The notes under the pieces were generated by a model that saw nothing but the letters and a program-made list of their open reading frames with translations, was not told the origin of the DNA and ran no database searches. This document shows, piece by piece, positions 1-15,500 of a stretch of DNA of 64,000 nucleotides; position 1 is the first letter of the stretch, and every line of letters begins with the position of its first letter. This DNA comes from Bugulina stolonifera (lineage: Eukaryota; Bryozoa; Gymnolaemata; Cheilostomatida; Bugulidae), in assembly GCA_935421135.1 (NCBI GenBank), contig OW285188.1, forward strand, positions 2,563,001 to 2,627,000, read 5' to 3'. Made by a program: the position numbers and the translations under genes.

Positions 1-344
1 GTACATGTACATAGTTAACAGCATCACCACTTGTTATACAACGAATACATACAAGGTATGCATGACTTCACTAAAATTAACATCTACACAGTAGATACGA
101 GCCTAATGACGTCAGATATGCGTATATATGACCTTGTGTTACTATACTTATTTACACGAGGTGTACATTGCACTATATAATGTATACATTACATCATACA
201 ATGTATACATATGCTTACACATAAGGAGACAGAGTCACGCGTACATGTATGTGGAGATAACTGTCTGTAGTTTGATTGTAGCAGCAACAACAAGCTATGA
301 TTGGCCAAATTGTTCAAAACGGTTTCAACAGCCAATAACCTTAC

Positions 345-509
345 CATGTGGACACGGTGGCAGGTAGCACGGTGTAGTATCCACTAGCTCTAGTTCCACA
401 TGCTCTTGGTCTGAGGAACGACGCAGGAGTTGTCTGTGCCTAGTTTGAACACCTGACCCGCAGGTCACACTACAGTCTCCAAACACAGACCACGCCCCAA
501 CCACAGCAT
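345..509 (-). CDS. Matrix protein thrombospondin type-1 repeat exon
   Basis: A 165-nt exon, phase 1 at both ends, encodes [20 protein letters not shown] and ends [12 protein letters not shown]. The W-x-x-x-x-x-C-S-x-T-C-G-x-G-x-x-x-R core and the closing CxxxPC spacing are those of a TSP1 repeat. Acceptor CCAG is at 510-511 and donor GTAAGG at 344-339. No further coding exon is visible in bases 1-340, so the gene continues off the left edge, probably with more adhesive domains. Confidence 0.8.
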
Positions 510-3500
510 CTGGACATAATACATGTATAATTATATATACACGAATACATAGTACTGTATGGGCGACAGTATACTTGCAGCGCATGTCCAAGTATATATC
601 AGACACAGTGTACTGTATATTACAAACATACTAACCAGTAGCACAAGCTGCCTCCATTTCCACCACTTCATAGCGCTTGTGAAAACAGGCATGGGTAAGA
701 AGAGCACAGAGAGAGCTGTATGTGATAGACTCAGTACTACAGACTGGGCCCAGTATCCTCTCTTCATCAGTGCATTCAGGACATCTACACACCGGACCAT
801 TAGCTCCCAGGCTACATCTCTCATAACTATGACATCGAACCCGCTCACAGGATGCTGCAAGTAGAATGCAATATATTCTCTCAGACTATGTATTAGCCCA
901 GCTACATAAATGTTGACAGGTGTGTATACAGATGTTAGCAGGCAGGTCTGCATACACATGTTATTAGACAGGTCTGCATAAATATTATATCAGTAGACAT
1001 GTATGTACACATGTATACCCTGTACCTTGACATCTGCCCCAATATGCTTTCTCCACATGAAAGGACTGAGCCTGACATCTCGCTATATCAAACTCCCTGT
1101 ACGAAGGGTATGTCTGACCATCCGTAGCGCACATATAACCAGGAACCAGGCAATTACTCCCTGTACATGTACACTCACATACAGCCTCAGTACCATTGAA
1201 TCTACATCTCTGTCCTGGGTACTGACATGTATCCACCCCGCATATGGCTGGAGAACAAGAAAAAGCAAATGAATTTGTAAGGAGCATGCCAAACACAACC
1301 CATGGAGATTGACGCTTACTATGCCTAAGCAATGGTCCAATTGTAAATGAGTTTGATTTAAATGAGATAACTTATCATATACTACTAATTGATAAACAGT
1401 AATATTATCATATCACCCATGTAAAACCTTCAGTTTACAAATCACAATCTATGCATAACGATGTTCTGCCTTACATTCACATAGATATCCGTTTCCTTGA
1501 AAACCAGCTTTACATAGACAATAATGGCTGCCGAGCGAGTTGAAGCAAACAGCATCTCTATGGCAACCATGCTTTCCCGCGGCACATTCATCAATGTCTA
1601 AAAATACAACATGTGTGGTGAAGAAATACTGTATCATTGCAGAACTATTGCCCCAGCTGTGTAATGCTGGAGTGCTGCAGTAGTGTATGCTACTGTTAAC
1701 TGTATTTAGTAGGTACCCTCCATATTGTCGAGCACTATAGTAGTGTGAAGGAAAAATACATCGAACCCAATCCCCTCCAAAAGCAAAAGCTTGGGCAATA
1801 TTATTCACAAATGAAATGTGAATTTGATTTACTGTAAATATATCTGTGCACTTATATTATATTGAATCAAATAAAGAGACTGTAAGTTTTGAAGATGCGA
1901 GGTTGTTCTAAAATGACATCTACATGTACATGTAAATTAACCAATCACACAACTAGTATCAACTTCTATAAAACTAACAATTCCGTTGCTGGCAGTGAAT
2001 AATGATTCAATGCAAGAGGTTACATGACTTGAGCAGATACGAGTGTCATTACAATTTCACTCAATGACAACCATGTTGTGTCACCCATATTGCACACCAG
2101 AGTTGTCTGCTTTGTGTCCGGCACAAGTCAGACCAAATTCAAGATAGTATACTATGGCATTTGTAGTCAATTTTCACGCAAGTAGAGTTGTATCTCCTTT
2201 AAACTAACACAATTTTTCAGCGAATCAGCAATAAGATAAAAATCTACAGCAATCATTTTTTTATAATAGTTATAATCTTTGGGATGGCTGAAGGGTAGAC
2301 AACTCCAGACTGATGTAACTATTTTTTGAAGCGAACAATCTTTGCACAATTGTTGACTACAAGCATATCTCACCTACACAGGAGTTCCCAGTTAGTTGGA
2401 ATCCATTGTGACAGAAACACTGGTATTTACCAACCATGTTTGCACAATAGGAGTTATCCCCACATATGTTAACATTCTCGATGCATTCATCAATATCTAT
2501 CAAGAAACAGGTAACTGACCTATCATAGACAGAATAATACGCATATATAGTAGACATGTTACCATACACATGGGTATATATATTGTAATATATAATAGGT
2601 ATACGACACGGTAGAATATATATACACAATGTACATGTACATGTATTATAGCTACAATATACATTATGCAATGCAATCTAATGTAATTTAATACGACAAC
2701 ACATTGCATAACACCACAGCACATACTATATGGATTTGGATTCAACTCTTCTACATTGCATGTACATGCATATACGATATGTAGAATATAGTAACAACTA
2801 CTGTCAACTCCTAGCAGTGGCTCCACTGAGTTGACACACTAAAAGAGAGTCACAATCAACTTGTGCACTAGAGAGGGCTGACCTTGACAAGTGCCGATTC
2901 CATCATATCTGTAGCCCGAGTGACACTCACAGTCGTAGCTACCTGCAGTGTTGATGCACTCAGACTGAAGTGGACATACAGGTGGAGTTAGCAAGCATTC
3001 ATCCATGTCTACAATACAAGGGACATGTCACAGTACACAGTGGAGTATCAACTGTCTACACAACTCTACCCTTGGTATGGTATTTATATGCGCTAGTCCA
3101 AACGATAGAGGATCTAATACATACACATTTAATACATGTAGTTGCCTTCAATTGATCTATAGATTCATCGAAGGAGGCTGCCCAATCCGGACTGAAATGA
3201 CCACAGGTTTCAGAAGCAATTTGATCAAAATTAACTGCTTTACCACTCTTAGCTTGAGCTCCACAAGCTATCGACCAAATTGGTCTGGCGAAAAGATCGG
3301 TAGTCAAGGACTTAAGGTATAACATGCCCTATGAACAGGTATGTATGTTGAGTATTATATACCAGAGCAGGTGATGCCATTCCCTTCATATCCAGGCATA
3401 CACTGGCAGTAGTAGCTGCCGGAGGTGTCAGTGCACCAGGAGAACTGGTGACATGGTGTCACAGGTTGCCAGCACTCATTCACATTCTCACAGAAGCCTT

Positions 3501-6500
3501 GCACCTAATAGATGGTATAAAATAGAAACCAGGGGTTTAAGAGACTACATGTATGTATATTACAAGAACTACATGGATAGAAAGTGAACCCTTGAGTCAC
3601 CGGACAATATATTAGCATATGGCTGGTGCCCTTACAGTAAGTAAACAGTTGTGAGTGAGAAGACTGACCATGTGGTAGCCTGATGGACAGATGCAGGTAT
3701 AGGCACCTTCTGTATCCACACAGCGTTGTGGAGAAGGGCAGGTAGACATATTCACACACTCATCGACATCTGTAATAGAACTTTAATCTTATAGAGTACG
3801 CCATAATAATATATTGTGCACTCATCTCAATACGTCAGTTAGTAAGCTACATGTAGGTTATAGCAAAGTTTCTATATACCAAGTTTATCCAGTAAACGAT
3901 GCGTATACTCATTTGCCGTAGTTCTCTCGCCAAAATGGGCAAACCGTTGCTCTTTAACGAGCGCCCAGCCTGTGGTCAAACGCTTAGGCTATAGAAATAT
4001 AGGTCGGTAATAGTAGTTGACAGTCTGCACAAACAGCATACTTTTACCATCTTTGGTCTACATGAGACATAAATAGTCCAGACAACGTGATCATTAGGAT
4101 GGCTCGAACTTTTTCCTATGTTTATGCTCTTCTAAATGCTTGCATCTTCTATTGATGCTGTCGGTATAAACATCATGTATTCTGAAAATAATGGGTTAGC
4201 ATTACAGGTACTTTTAGCCAATCTCAGGGCAATTTTTTCGCCAATCTTGAGAAGACCCCATTGTTTCATTGGTAATTTTTCGTTGCCACTCAACTACTTT
4301 GAACTAGGCCGCTTATTAGGTCAGATTTCGCGCGATCCTATTGGTGCATAAAACCGTGGAACAACTTATTAGTTCTATAAACTTTAGTTATAGTATAAAC
4401 AGCTCTACCTTCAGTTATGCAGATGGAAAGGAAACCATGATGATTGGTAACAGAATTAGACAAAATCAGCAGTGCCAACTTGTCCACCAGCAAGGCACAT
4501 GCTCAGTGCAAGAGCCGTTTATTGTGAGAGTCATGTCACCGGAAGCAAAACAAGAGACCATATTTGGCCCAGTAACAAAGAATTACATTGGTAAAACCTT
4601 TCTTTCGGTCATTTTGATTGGTCCTAAAGGGCCCAACATGACACATAATGTTCTCCCAGTGAAGCTACTCTCCCAATAAACAGCTCTGCTCTGCGACAGC
4701 ATGACTAATAATACTATCCTTCTGTACCCATCTCCTTCTGTGCCACTAAATACTACCCAGCAGTTCCCATACCCTCCATTTCGCAACTTAACACTACTCA
4801 GCTGCTCCCATACCATCCTCCCAACTAAATGTAATAATCTTCAACATACTTGCACATGTAACTCCGTTGAAGCTGTATCCTGGTCCGCAGTGACATACAT
4901 AGCTACCATGAATATCCTCACATTGGGAGTTGTGTCCACATACATCATTATCAATATCACACTCATTGATATCTACAGAACATACATGCATGCAGAACTA
5001 CCGTGATATATTAAGTGAATGAGTGTAGAGGTTGTGCTGGGAGCAATAGTAAGTGGAGGGGAATATATGATGCTCAATGACAACTCTCTGTCCTGCTTTT
5101 CCGACTCTGCCCATAAACAGCATCAGGACGCTCTGCAAAATGCTTTCTGCCTTCCTCCCGTCATTCTATTCTGCTGATTTTAGATGGCTTTTATAATCTA
5201 TACATCTCTTTTTGCTTGAGCTGTTAATGCCTCTGACCACAATTCCACCAATGGGATTCCTTTGTGTGTCCAAAAGCTAATATACCTTCTGACTTGGCAC
5301 AAGCCCTGATTATGGGTGGGTGAGGAATAATTCATAATAGCTTCACATCTTCCCCTCCACTTTCTTCAGCAATAGAATGGGGTAATATAGTACTGATACA
5401 TACCATTACTTGGACCTACTGATTTATACAATGTACATGTATATACAAATGAACCACATACCGGTATATACCTACACACACAATGTATGCTAAATACATG
5501 TCCAGATACTAAAACAGATATATAATACATGTATGCAAGTTCCTAAATATACAGAATGGTTAAATCGGTACATGTATATTACAGTGTGCTAGCTCACTGG
5601 TGCAGTTCAGTCCATCTTTGGTGAAACCACGCCCACATTGACAGGTGAAACCTAGCGCAGAGTCCTGAGGAACACAGAGAGAGTCAGGTGGGCAGGGTGA
5701 ACCAACGTCACATAAGTTGGCTGTGAAATAAAACAAACATATGGCTAAATGCATAACAAGTAGCACCAAAGAGCAGAACAAGATATACATGTACATTGTA
5801 TGTACACAATTGCAATGCTTGATAAATTTGGATGTAATACTGGTTTGTGGACAGGAAGCTAAATAACAGTCATGTCTAGAGAAAAGAGAAGGTATTCAGT
5901 GGTACAGAGTGGGTACAACTGGACATGGTAGTACCTTTTACCTACTGCTGATCAATCTACATTGTGATGGTACACTATCAGGTGGAGAGAATGTAGAGAG
6001 GAAATCCCAAAATAAATATACAATCATGTATTTAGAGCTCCCATTGGCCAGTTAATGCACCAATAGAACTCACAGATGCATCCTTGGCCCAGATGCTGAG
6101 TAAATCCAGCCTTACAGATGCATGTCTCCACTCCATTGGCATCAGTCACACAAACAGAATTGGTTTGATTGCACTGCAGGGCTCTACATGGTTGAGACAC
6201 AGCTGCAATATACAATGTATATACGTATATAGTATACATTGTATATATTATGTGTAAATACAGCACACTCAAGTACATCTACATGTATAATATATAGCAC
6301 ATGTACATAACGTATTGTATATAGTACACCTACAATGTACATGTAGATTCTAGATTCCATAAACTGTACAAGTACAGGTGTACAGGTAATGTACATGGAC
6401 TGCTCAGTTGCTGTCTTGGTCAAAATCATTAGGCTTGCAAAAGTTTGGTAGAGTGTGTGAAAAGTAATAAGAATAGAGAGAGGACTACTTCATATTATAT

Positions 6501-9500
6501 TGAACATTTACAAAGGAGTTACATACATGTATGTCCAGGTACATGTAAGTACATAAGCTCAAGGAAAGCCAGCCAGTTGGTCAGAAGTATATTTTATATG
6601 ATAGGTAATGTAAATATATATAGTATACTAACGCATGCAGTAGAAGCCGTTCCCTACATAGCCTTCAGTACAATTACACTGATAACTACCATCTATGTCA
6701 TCACAGTCAGCGTGTATGTCACACTCATTAGTATCGTTAGCAGCACATTCATCTATGTTAGTACAGGAGCCATTGATTCCATTCTCATACCCCTTCTGGC
6801 ATATGCATGTGTACCCACCTTCAAGATTCTCGCATATTATGTGATTGGAGGGATGTGGGTCACATGGTATCTTAAGGCATTCATCTATGTCTACAGAACA
6901 TGGGTATTAACCATCAAGTAGGTTATGTTTATGTGGAAGAGCCTAGTGCGAATAACCATTAAAACAAATGCAAACCCTTAAACACCGGACACCCTCATCT
7001 TCCTACAAGTTACCTCACATAATTATCTTACAATTATACACACTGAATAGAATCCGAGACCATTTGCTGATGTCCATATAAAACATCAAACAGAGAAAGA
7101 CATCTCTGTAAGACACATGGTAGGATTCGTCTACTATTTTTTACCACCATGTGTGTGCTAGACTTCAGAATAATGAATGCTAAGATAATTAGTGGAATGG
7201 ATTCGACACACTCACACAAGCCTAAAGAGTGATCACTATGAAGGTATACGTACCTTCACAGCCTGTAGACGTTACGTCATAACCATCAGGACATTGGCAA
7301 GTGTAAGTAGCGATTTGATTGGTACATTTACCAGGAGCAGGACAGAACTTGTCTATGTTGTCTCCAGAACACTCATCTAAGTCTGTGGAATGGAAAGTAA
7401 TACAATCAATTGCTGACTCTAACTTTAACACATACTGCTACATCTCTAGTATATTTGTATTTGTGAAAATGACAAAATACTGACTGACTCATCACATATC
7501 AAACAACCCATTAGATATGGCTAGATTCCAATTCAACTGCATTCATACAAGCCAGCATGGCTTCAAGGAAACTCCTCTACCCTTGCCAAAATAAGGCCAT
7601 GTCATCTGAGCCTTTCTCACAGGGAGTTGACCAGCACTGGCACCTGGCAGTGCAAGCTGCAAGGGGCTGGTCACGCCAAGGAGTATAAGCCAGTGAGTGA
7701 GTTTTTTTCTGAGTGAACGGCTTGTGAATTGCGAATTGTGTTCTTTTGGCATGATGTATTGGAGTTGTCTTATCTCAACGATGCGAGTGTTAGTTGTACA
7801 CGCTTCTTGCTCAAGTGTTTATGAACCTTTATTTACTAGCATGGGAAAATAATGATGTGATTTAGAAAACTCATCTACCATCCCTCTCCTAAATGGAAGA
7901 TTTTACATGGCTGTCTAGCGTACTTCTCTGTCCAACACTACACAGGAGGTTTTGGGCTCATTGGATATACACAAACATAAATAAAAATCCGGCTTTAATA
8001 ACAGTCTGAGCTTACCTCATTCGGAGCCACCTCAAAAAGTCACAACGAACAAGAGACTAGGCATGCAATCTCGTGGAGTGATTTTTCTCCCAGACAACAC
8101 AAGGCCTCATGACTGCCAGTCATGCATTTGTGACTTTCAATAACCTGAGCTAAGAACAGCCTGAGCACCCACCTCACAGCCCTGACCTACTCCTCTAAAA
8201 CCCATAGAGTTGGCAGGGTGTAATGCCCATGCAGCACTGTCTTTTGAGAATTGTATCGCAACAGAAACAACACCATTTTAAAAAGAAAAAGTAAATCTAT
8301 GGATTGTGATTCCAAACTGGTTTTTCATTGGTCACAGAGTAGTTATGAACAGCATAACCAAATCTATAACAATCCCAAACCACCAATATTTCACACAATG
8401 CTAAATTCATGAACAATCCAGATAAGTAAAGCCGTTCCATTTATAACAGAACTAAGTAAATACTAAACACATGGTCCTTGCACTACTGCTACTGCCACCA
8501 CCATCACCGCCACCACCGCAACCACTAGTTTGTACATAGATCACCCACCCACACACTGTCCATTTGAGAGTCTGAAGCCTTGTGTACAGACACAGGTGTA
8601 GCTACCAGCAGTATTACGGCAGGTAGCATTCCCCTCTCCACACGTTGATGTGTTTGTAGCACACTCGTCGATATCTACAATATAGCAGTGGTTCATCAAC
8701 TACAAGTTAATTAGAGGATGAGAGAGGCTAGGTAGCGCGTCTCTCAAATCATTACAACACGGAAATATATATCTGTACCATCGCTCATGTAGAACGTATT
8801 CGTCTATTGCTGGGTGTTGGCATACAAAGATGGGGACAGACAGGGGCAGCTAGTTACACAAGTAAGTCTTACCAACACAGAGTAGGCCAACTTTACTGTA
8901 TCCTTGCTTACAGATGCAGATGTAGCCACCATCAATGTTCTCACAGTTGGAATTAAGGGGGCAGATGTAACGCCCCGTATCGCATTCAGATATATCTACA
9001 AGAAAATGTACATAGTCCAATAGAAGAGAACCACAGATAAATTGTATGTATGGTCATTGAATATACAAGTACAATATGTACAATGTATACTGTGTATGCA
9101 TTGTACATCATATAATGTAGAGTGTATGTATAGGTTCAGTGCAGTGAACAATTGGTCAGTAATGAGTGGACAGTGGCTGACCTAAATCCTGTAGTTAATC
9201 ACTTACCTGTACAGTGAGTGGACAGTGGCTGACCTATATCCTGTAGTTAGTCACTTACCTGTACAATGAGTACCGTTTCCTTCAAACCCTTCCTTACACG
9301 AGCAGCTCCATGCTTCCTCGTCCTCCAAGCAGGAAGCATTGATGTGACAAGGTCCACTCTCTATGCATGTGCAGTCAGCTGCAACAGCAGTTACAACACT
9401 GGTGAATATTCTAACATCACACAGTATGGTGACACTCCATCAGAAAGTATTCTACCTACAGCGTATACTTACGTAAGCAAGAACTATGACCATCACCAAT

Positions 9501-12500
9501 ATATCCCTTTCTACAAGTGCAGTTATAGCCTCCCTCCGTATCTACACAGTCAGCATAGCTGTGGCAGTTAGCTCCCCCTTGTGTACACTCATTGTAATCT
9601 AAATAACATGATAAGATATAACATCTACGAGCATAATGAATACATGATAAACTATGTAATCATGTTACTTTCACCAAACATCACTGCGACAAGAACTGGA
9701 CCTGCGTAGAGCCTCGAAGCCTCTCTGAGACCGTTGGAACAATAAAAATCAGTCACGATCTATGGGATAAAACGTTTTCATGAAACTGTTACTATTGACT
9801 ATAATTGGCATCAACTTACATTCCTACTGCAACTTTAAGTACACTACACTACTACTACTATACTGCTGTGAAGGGAACAGTACCATTACTTGTCACACAG
9901 TAGAGAGACTTACTGGCACAGACTCCACTACTTCTCCTGTATCCATCATCACACACACACTCATAGAATCCGGGTCTGTTGATACAGTTGCCATGACTAC
10001 CACAGGATACAGTACTGCACTCATCTATATCTGTACATACACCGTCCACTCTGCTGTAGCCTGCCTTACATATACACTTCGGTCCATTGTCTGACTGCAC
10101 ACACACACTGTTAGCGTCAGTAGAACAGTTCCATGACCGACAATCATACTCTGCCAACACACAAGTAGAGGATAATTACACAGCATCACATGGCTACACA
10201 ATGTCACATGACTACACAATGTCACATGGCTACACAATGTCACATGGCTACACAATGTCACATGGCTACACAATGTCACATGGCTACACAATGTCACATG
10301 ACTACATAATGTCACATGGCTACACAATGTCACATGACTACATAATGTCACATGACTACATAATGTCACATGACTATCAGCACAATCACAGACAAAAATT
10401 AATAGATCTCGATGAGCCACAAATAGGATGGCTGTCACACACATAAAATGGTAGGATATGTTTCCAGTACAAATTCGAACACTGGTAGAGATAGTGTCAT
10501 TTAGAAAACATGCGCCATTATTTTAGCATCTACTAGAAGAGTGGTAAGCACACAATGTATTTGCATTAGCTACACCTACAAGTACAATGTAGATGCAGAT
10601 ATTACTATGACCAACCAATTGTTACACTGAGAGCTAGACTTTTGCCACTCCTATAGTTTAGAGGTTCGTTTAACTGAGTGGACGAAATGTATGATTTGGT
10701 CAACAAAGTACACATATGTATGGTATGTGACTACCTGAATGCTTATCGCAATAAAATCCATCTCCTAAAAATCCTTCATTGCAGGTGCACACTGGGTAAC
10801 CATCGACTTCTGAACAGCTGGCATCTTTGTGGCAGCTTACACTGTAGTAGTCGCATAAATTTATAGCTGTAAACAAAAATCTCGAGTAACTTAGGCAAGT
10901 AACAAGTTAACCAATGAAATAATGCATTCTGGTTAAAGAATCTTTCACAAATAAAACTGAACTTCTAATTGGCTGTTACTACCAACAACAAACTGCATAC
11001 TTCAATGAATCAAATTCCAAATAAGGCATACTGTGGTGAAACAGCCTCCGTGGTAATGGCACCTAGGCCAGCCACACTGACAATATTATTAGCTGACAAT
11101 CAATATCATTATCCATGCATTATCTCATTATCCACTGCATGCCTTGTCTACATGTCTGTACTAGCAATCAGGCCTTGGAATTACGTTCTATTGCAATTTG
11201 GTTTTTCCCACATTTATACTTATTTAGTAATTGTCTATCCTTACTTGATTGTGAATTATTAGTCTTTTGCCACTTTATGTTGTAACTACGTGGCCGACCT
11301 TATGGATTTAGCCCATAATTACACACGACATGTTTCCACTTATTGTAAGCACATTTTGTGCAATGGCCGACCTTTTCATATGGCCGAGTCGGGCGGAACC
11401 AGACCTATTGTTACGTAAGTTCCGGAGCCGACCCCATGTCGGATAACCGACACCATGTCGTCCCTTTTTACCGGAAGTTTGTTATGTATATAAGGCAGTG
11501 CATTTTCTATTGTGAATCAGTTGTTAATTGCGCTTGAATAAAGCAACATCTCCTAACTCAACCTACAGAGGCTTACTCTTTAGGCGGGTAGCTCCACCTG
11601 AGAATCCTTTGGATTCAGTACGGCTCGAGTTTACCTCATCCTAAACTAGGTACATCTCTATCCACCCCTTAGACTTAGGCCGATCCCGGGTTCTAATGAA
11701 CCTAGCGTCGGACTTAGGCTCTCAAGGTTAAACCTTCTTTCTTGCACTCCCTCGGAGTATAAACTCTACTTGACCTACGTCGGTCCTGAGCTCCAATGAG
11801 TCTCGGCATCTGCCTACGTCTGATATAATCTACACTATAAAGAGCACATAACTGTTCACTCTTTTATGTAATGAGCAGAAGGTACACTTGGTCGGCCTCT
11901 ACCACCTTCCAAGCCCTTCCCATACTTGTAGCCCTCGGCTCTCGTATGCAATAGCACTCAAAAACATTACAATACAACCTGTAGTTAAATGAATACGATA
12001 CACAATTATATCAATTGTTCTCAGACGTGTAAACTGTGTAAGACAGGGGTTCTCAACGGGACCCGTGGCAATTTAATTAATGCATAAATAATATTAAATA
12101 TATATACATTGTATATACATGTAAATGTATATTGAATATAACTTAACGTTTAACCAGCTGAACCAGGGATCTGTGTAAGCAAGCCGTCACATACGATCCA
12201 TACTGGTAAATTGACTGTCTGATATCAGCCATCGGATAAGTCATAGCAAATTCTGACTTTCTCGGGCCATAGGTATTTTAAATTGAGCAAAGTCTGCCAT
12301 GGTATGAAAAAGGTTGAGAATTCCTAGTTTAGGGGGGAACAAAATTTAAACCTCTGGCGGGACTCGAACCCGCAATCCCCTGCTTAGGAGGCAGATGCCT
12401 TATCCATTAGGCCACAGAGGCTAGCTGATGAAACACATGTAAAAGTAAAATTTCTTCGACTATCCATTTAACAATAGCAATCACCCCCAGCATTGTATAA

Positions 12501-15500
12501 GTTGGAGCTGTCCTGCCACTAGCTCGGTAATATTATTTCTCAAAGTATAGAATGTAGTGCAGAATCACCAGCCAATAGGAATGAATGAAAAACCTGTCAT
12601 TGGTAGTGTAAACCAAAGACCAGAATTAATGTTGAAATTATAGCCGATCTATGCTGGGCATAGGAAAGACAACTCCAATTTGTGATAAGTTCTAGCCAGA
12701 GTGAATAGCATAGGGAGAATCGTTGCACCAAGTTTATGATCAAGATGAAGCAGCTAAACTGACCACAATGTGAGCCATTCCAAGTGCCGACTGCACACAT
12801 ACATGTGTAGCTACCAGGGCTATTCACACACATTCTATGCTGGACATGTTCACAGGGAGAGCTAATGCACTCATCTATGTCCTGACATCGGTCGTACGGG
12901 AGAAAATTAACTTCTTTATAACCATAATTGCACTCACAGCCATCACTGGTGCCACCGCTACACTGACCATTAGAACCACAGCCACACTCTGAAATGCATT
13001 CAATGACTTTACTCGTTGACACAATGGAAGCCATAATTTAATAGCCAATCGTGAAAGAACCGATGCCCTAGAAAAGAAAGAAGTACCTATAGCTTACCGA
13101 GTATAGGGACGCAGTTGTAGGAGCCAGGTGTGTTCACACACCGGTCATCACGTACGCAGACCTCTTCATCTAGACACTCATTGATATCTTCACATAACAA
13201 GCCGTTCCCATGGTAACCAGTCAAACAGTTGCATTCATAAGAACCAAGTGTATTGGTGCAGATTGCAAGAGCAGAGCAGAGAGGTCCTTCTTCACACTCA
13301 TTGGCATCTTAGATAATAAGATAGAAACAAGTTAAACAGTTATGAATTAGTGGTTGCTGTGTTCATGCTATTTTATGAGCATTCCATGTTTCAACAATGC
13401 GTTGGCATACCATGCTCTTATCCCAATACATGTGTTGTATCAGGAATGATGTGTAACAACTACATTGTACTACTGTTACAAACATGCACCCACCAACTGT
13501 TGAATGCTTCATTTACCTATACACCTACCTGTACACAGTATAGACTCAGTACCTACACACCTGTACACTGTATAGCCTCAGTACCTACATACCTGTACAC
13601 TTAGGATTAGACTCAGGCCCTGTGTTCCTGTATCCAGGCTGACACTGACATACAGCTTTACCATCAACTACTTCAGAGCAATAGGAATTATCTCCACATG
13701 AACCTGGTAGACAATCCTCACTGTCTGGCTCTATATATTGGAATACAATGTTATAAATACACTAGTTGAATACAATGTGTTCTAGTTAATGGTCAAGGCT
13801 TTTACAACTGGAATAGTCAAAACATCTACTTTTTGCACAGGCTGGCAAAAGTAAACCTCTGGCGGGACTCGAACCCACAATCCCCTGCTTAGGAGGCAGA
13901 TGCCTTATCCATTAGGCCACAGAGGCTCCTTATTTATTTTATTTATTATGCACATCTACGTTCAAGTTAAACAACTCTTCAAGTTTTTCATTCTCGAGAC
14001 CTGAGGTTGTTAGATCAAAAACTAGAAAATCTTCGCAATGCCAGGCTGCCGTGAAATTGTTTAGAACAAAGGCACGGCTACGCGAGAGGTCATGAGCCTC
14101 GATAAGCCGGCTCCGCCGTTTGTTCACCAACATCTTGGTCTTTGCCTAGATCAGTGGTTCTTAACCAGTGGGAAATTTCCCCCAGGGGAAATTTTCACAT
14201 GTCATTGCAATAATTAATTTTTTACTATTTCAAGACTATATTTTGGTATTGTATCAACATAATAATGATAATAGTAATAATAATAAAAAGTTGCGCATAG
14301 AGCTGAATTTATCACGCTATTGAGTGATATTTCAAACAGAAGTAAGATGGTTTTCAAGGGGCAACATGCTAGCAAGATTTGTCAAGCCAAGAGCTAAAAC
14401 TTTAGAGTTTTTAAACACTCGATACAGAACATCCTGTCATCTGCAATGACTGCAGACAAATTAGAATTTAGTCTGACTTATTTCGTAGATATATTTAGCT
14501 AAATAGAAAGCTGCAGGGTCGAGGCAAGAATGTGCTAACGACAGCAGATAACACCTACACTTTCAAAGACAAACTAAAATTGTGGCACAGTCTAGTGACC
14601 AAAGGAAATTTAATTTCTTTTCTATTTGTGAATGAGCTTCTTCAAAACAGAGAAGAAATTTTCCAGATTGGTTATCTGAGAATATCACAGAATGAGTGGC
14701 TGAATTAAGAGACGAGCTGAAAAAGTACTTTCCAAAATCCAGTGATAAAAATAGATTTGCAAAAACTTAGTTAGAGATCCATCCATTCCTGCAGAATTAC
14801 AAGAGGAACTTTTCGAACTGTAACATGATTCTACCATGAAAGGTGAATTCAGAACAAGGTCTATTCAAGAGTTCTTGGTTCTACGTGTTGTGTAGCTAGT
14901 AACATGTATCCAAAGACTAGTTACAAACACTACGTATTCTCCTGCTGTTCTCCTCGATACATTTAATGTGAAGCAGGATTCTAAGCTATGGCTATTATGA
15001 AGACCAATGCTCGGGATAAAATTGTTGTAGTAGCAAATTTGAAATGTGCTCCATCTGATATCACTCCAAACATACCACAATTGGTAAAATCTAAGCAGCA
15101 GCAGAGGGCCCACTAAGTAATCACTACTCATGAACTGCAGAATTTCTGCCCTTATTTACTTGCAATATTGTTTTATACTCTTGCTATTTAGCTGCTAGAG
15201 GATAGAACATAAATATAGTCGCATAGAGCCCATTTTAATTTAAAGGCAATCAAATAGTTAAAATAAACAAAAATGTCCGTAAAATCAGTTAGGGAGAAAT
15301 TGTCCCTTTGGGTATTGAGAAAGGGGAAGTGGAAGGCAAAAAGTTATGAACCACTGGCCTAGATGAACAAGAGTATAAGCGCAAAACAAGTGAGCAAACG
15401 ACCTCCTGTGTAGTCTGGCCTTTACTCTTTCAACGAACAGAAATATATGATACTATTTTGTGTAAGGAAGAAAATTGATGCCATAGTTGCTTTTAAGATC

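Noticed and set aside
531..959. 142-codon minus frame with membrane-like composition
   Set aside because: Wrong frame of the second follistatin/Kazal exon; the cysteine-rich frame with matching phase 1 is the real one.
3056..3325. Protein-like minus frame ([20 protein letters not shown]...) in an intron
   Set aside because: No cysteine pattern, no good splice borders and no recognised family; possibly a pseudogene fragment but unsupported.
4341..4679. 112-codon plus frame in an intron of the matrix gene
   Set aside because: No recognised domain or upstream context; could be chance or a transposon scrap.
6445..6921. 158-codon plus-strand frame with hydrophobic stretches
   Set aside because: It lies antisense to the two-EGF exon 6633-6890, which is clearly coding on the minus strand.
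10025..10446. Long repetitive open frames on both strands over 10181-10377
   Set aside because: They are produced by an 18-bp minisatellite whose period is a multiple of three. No splice or start context and no domain.
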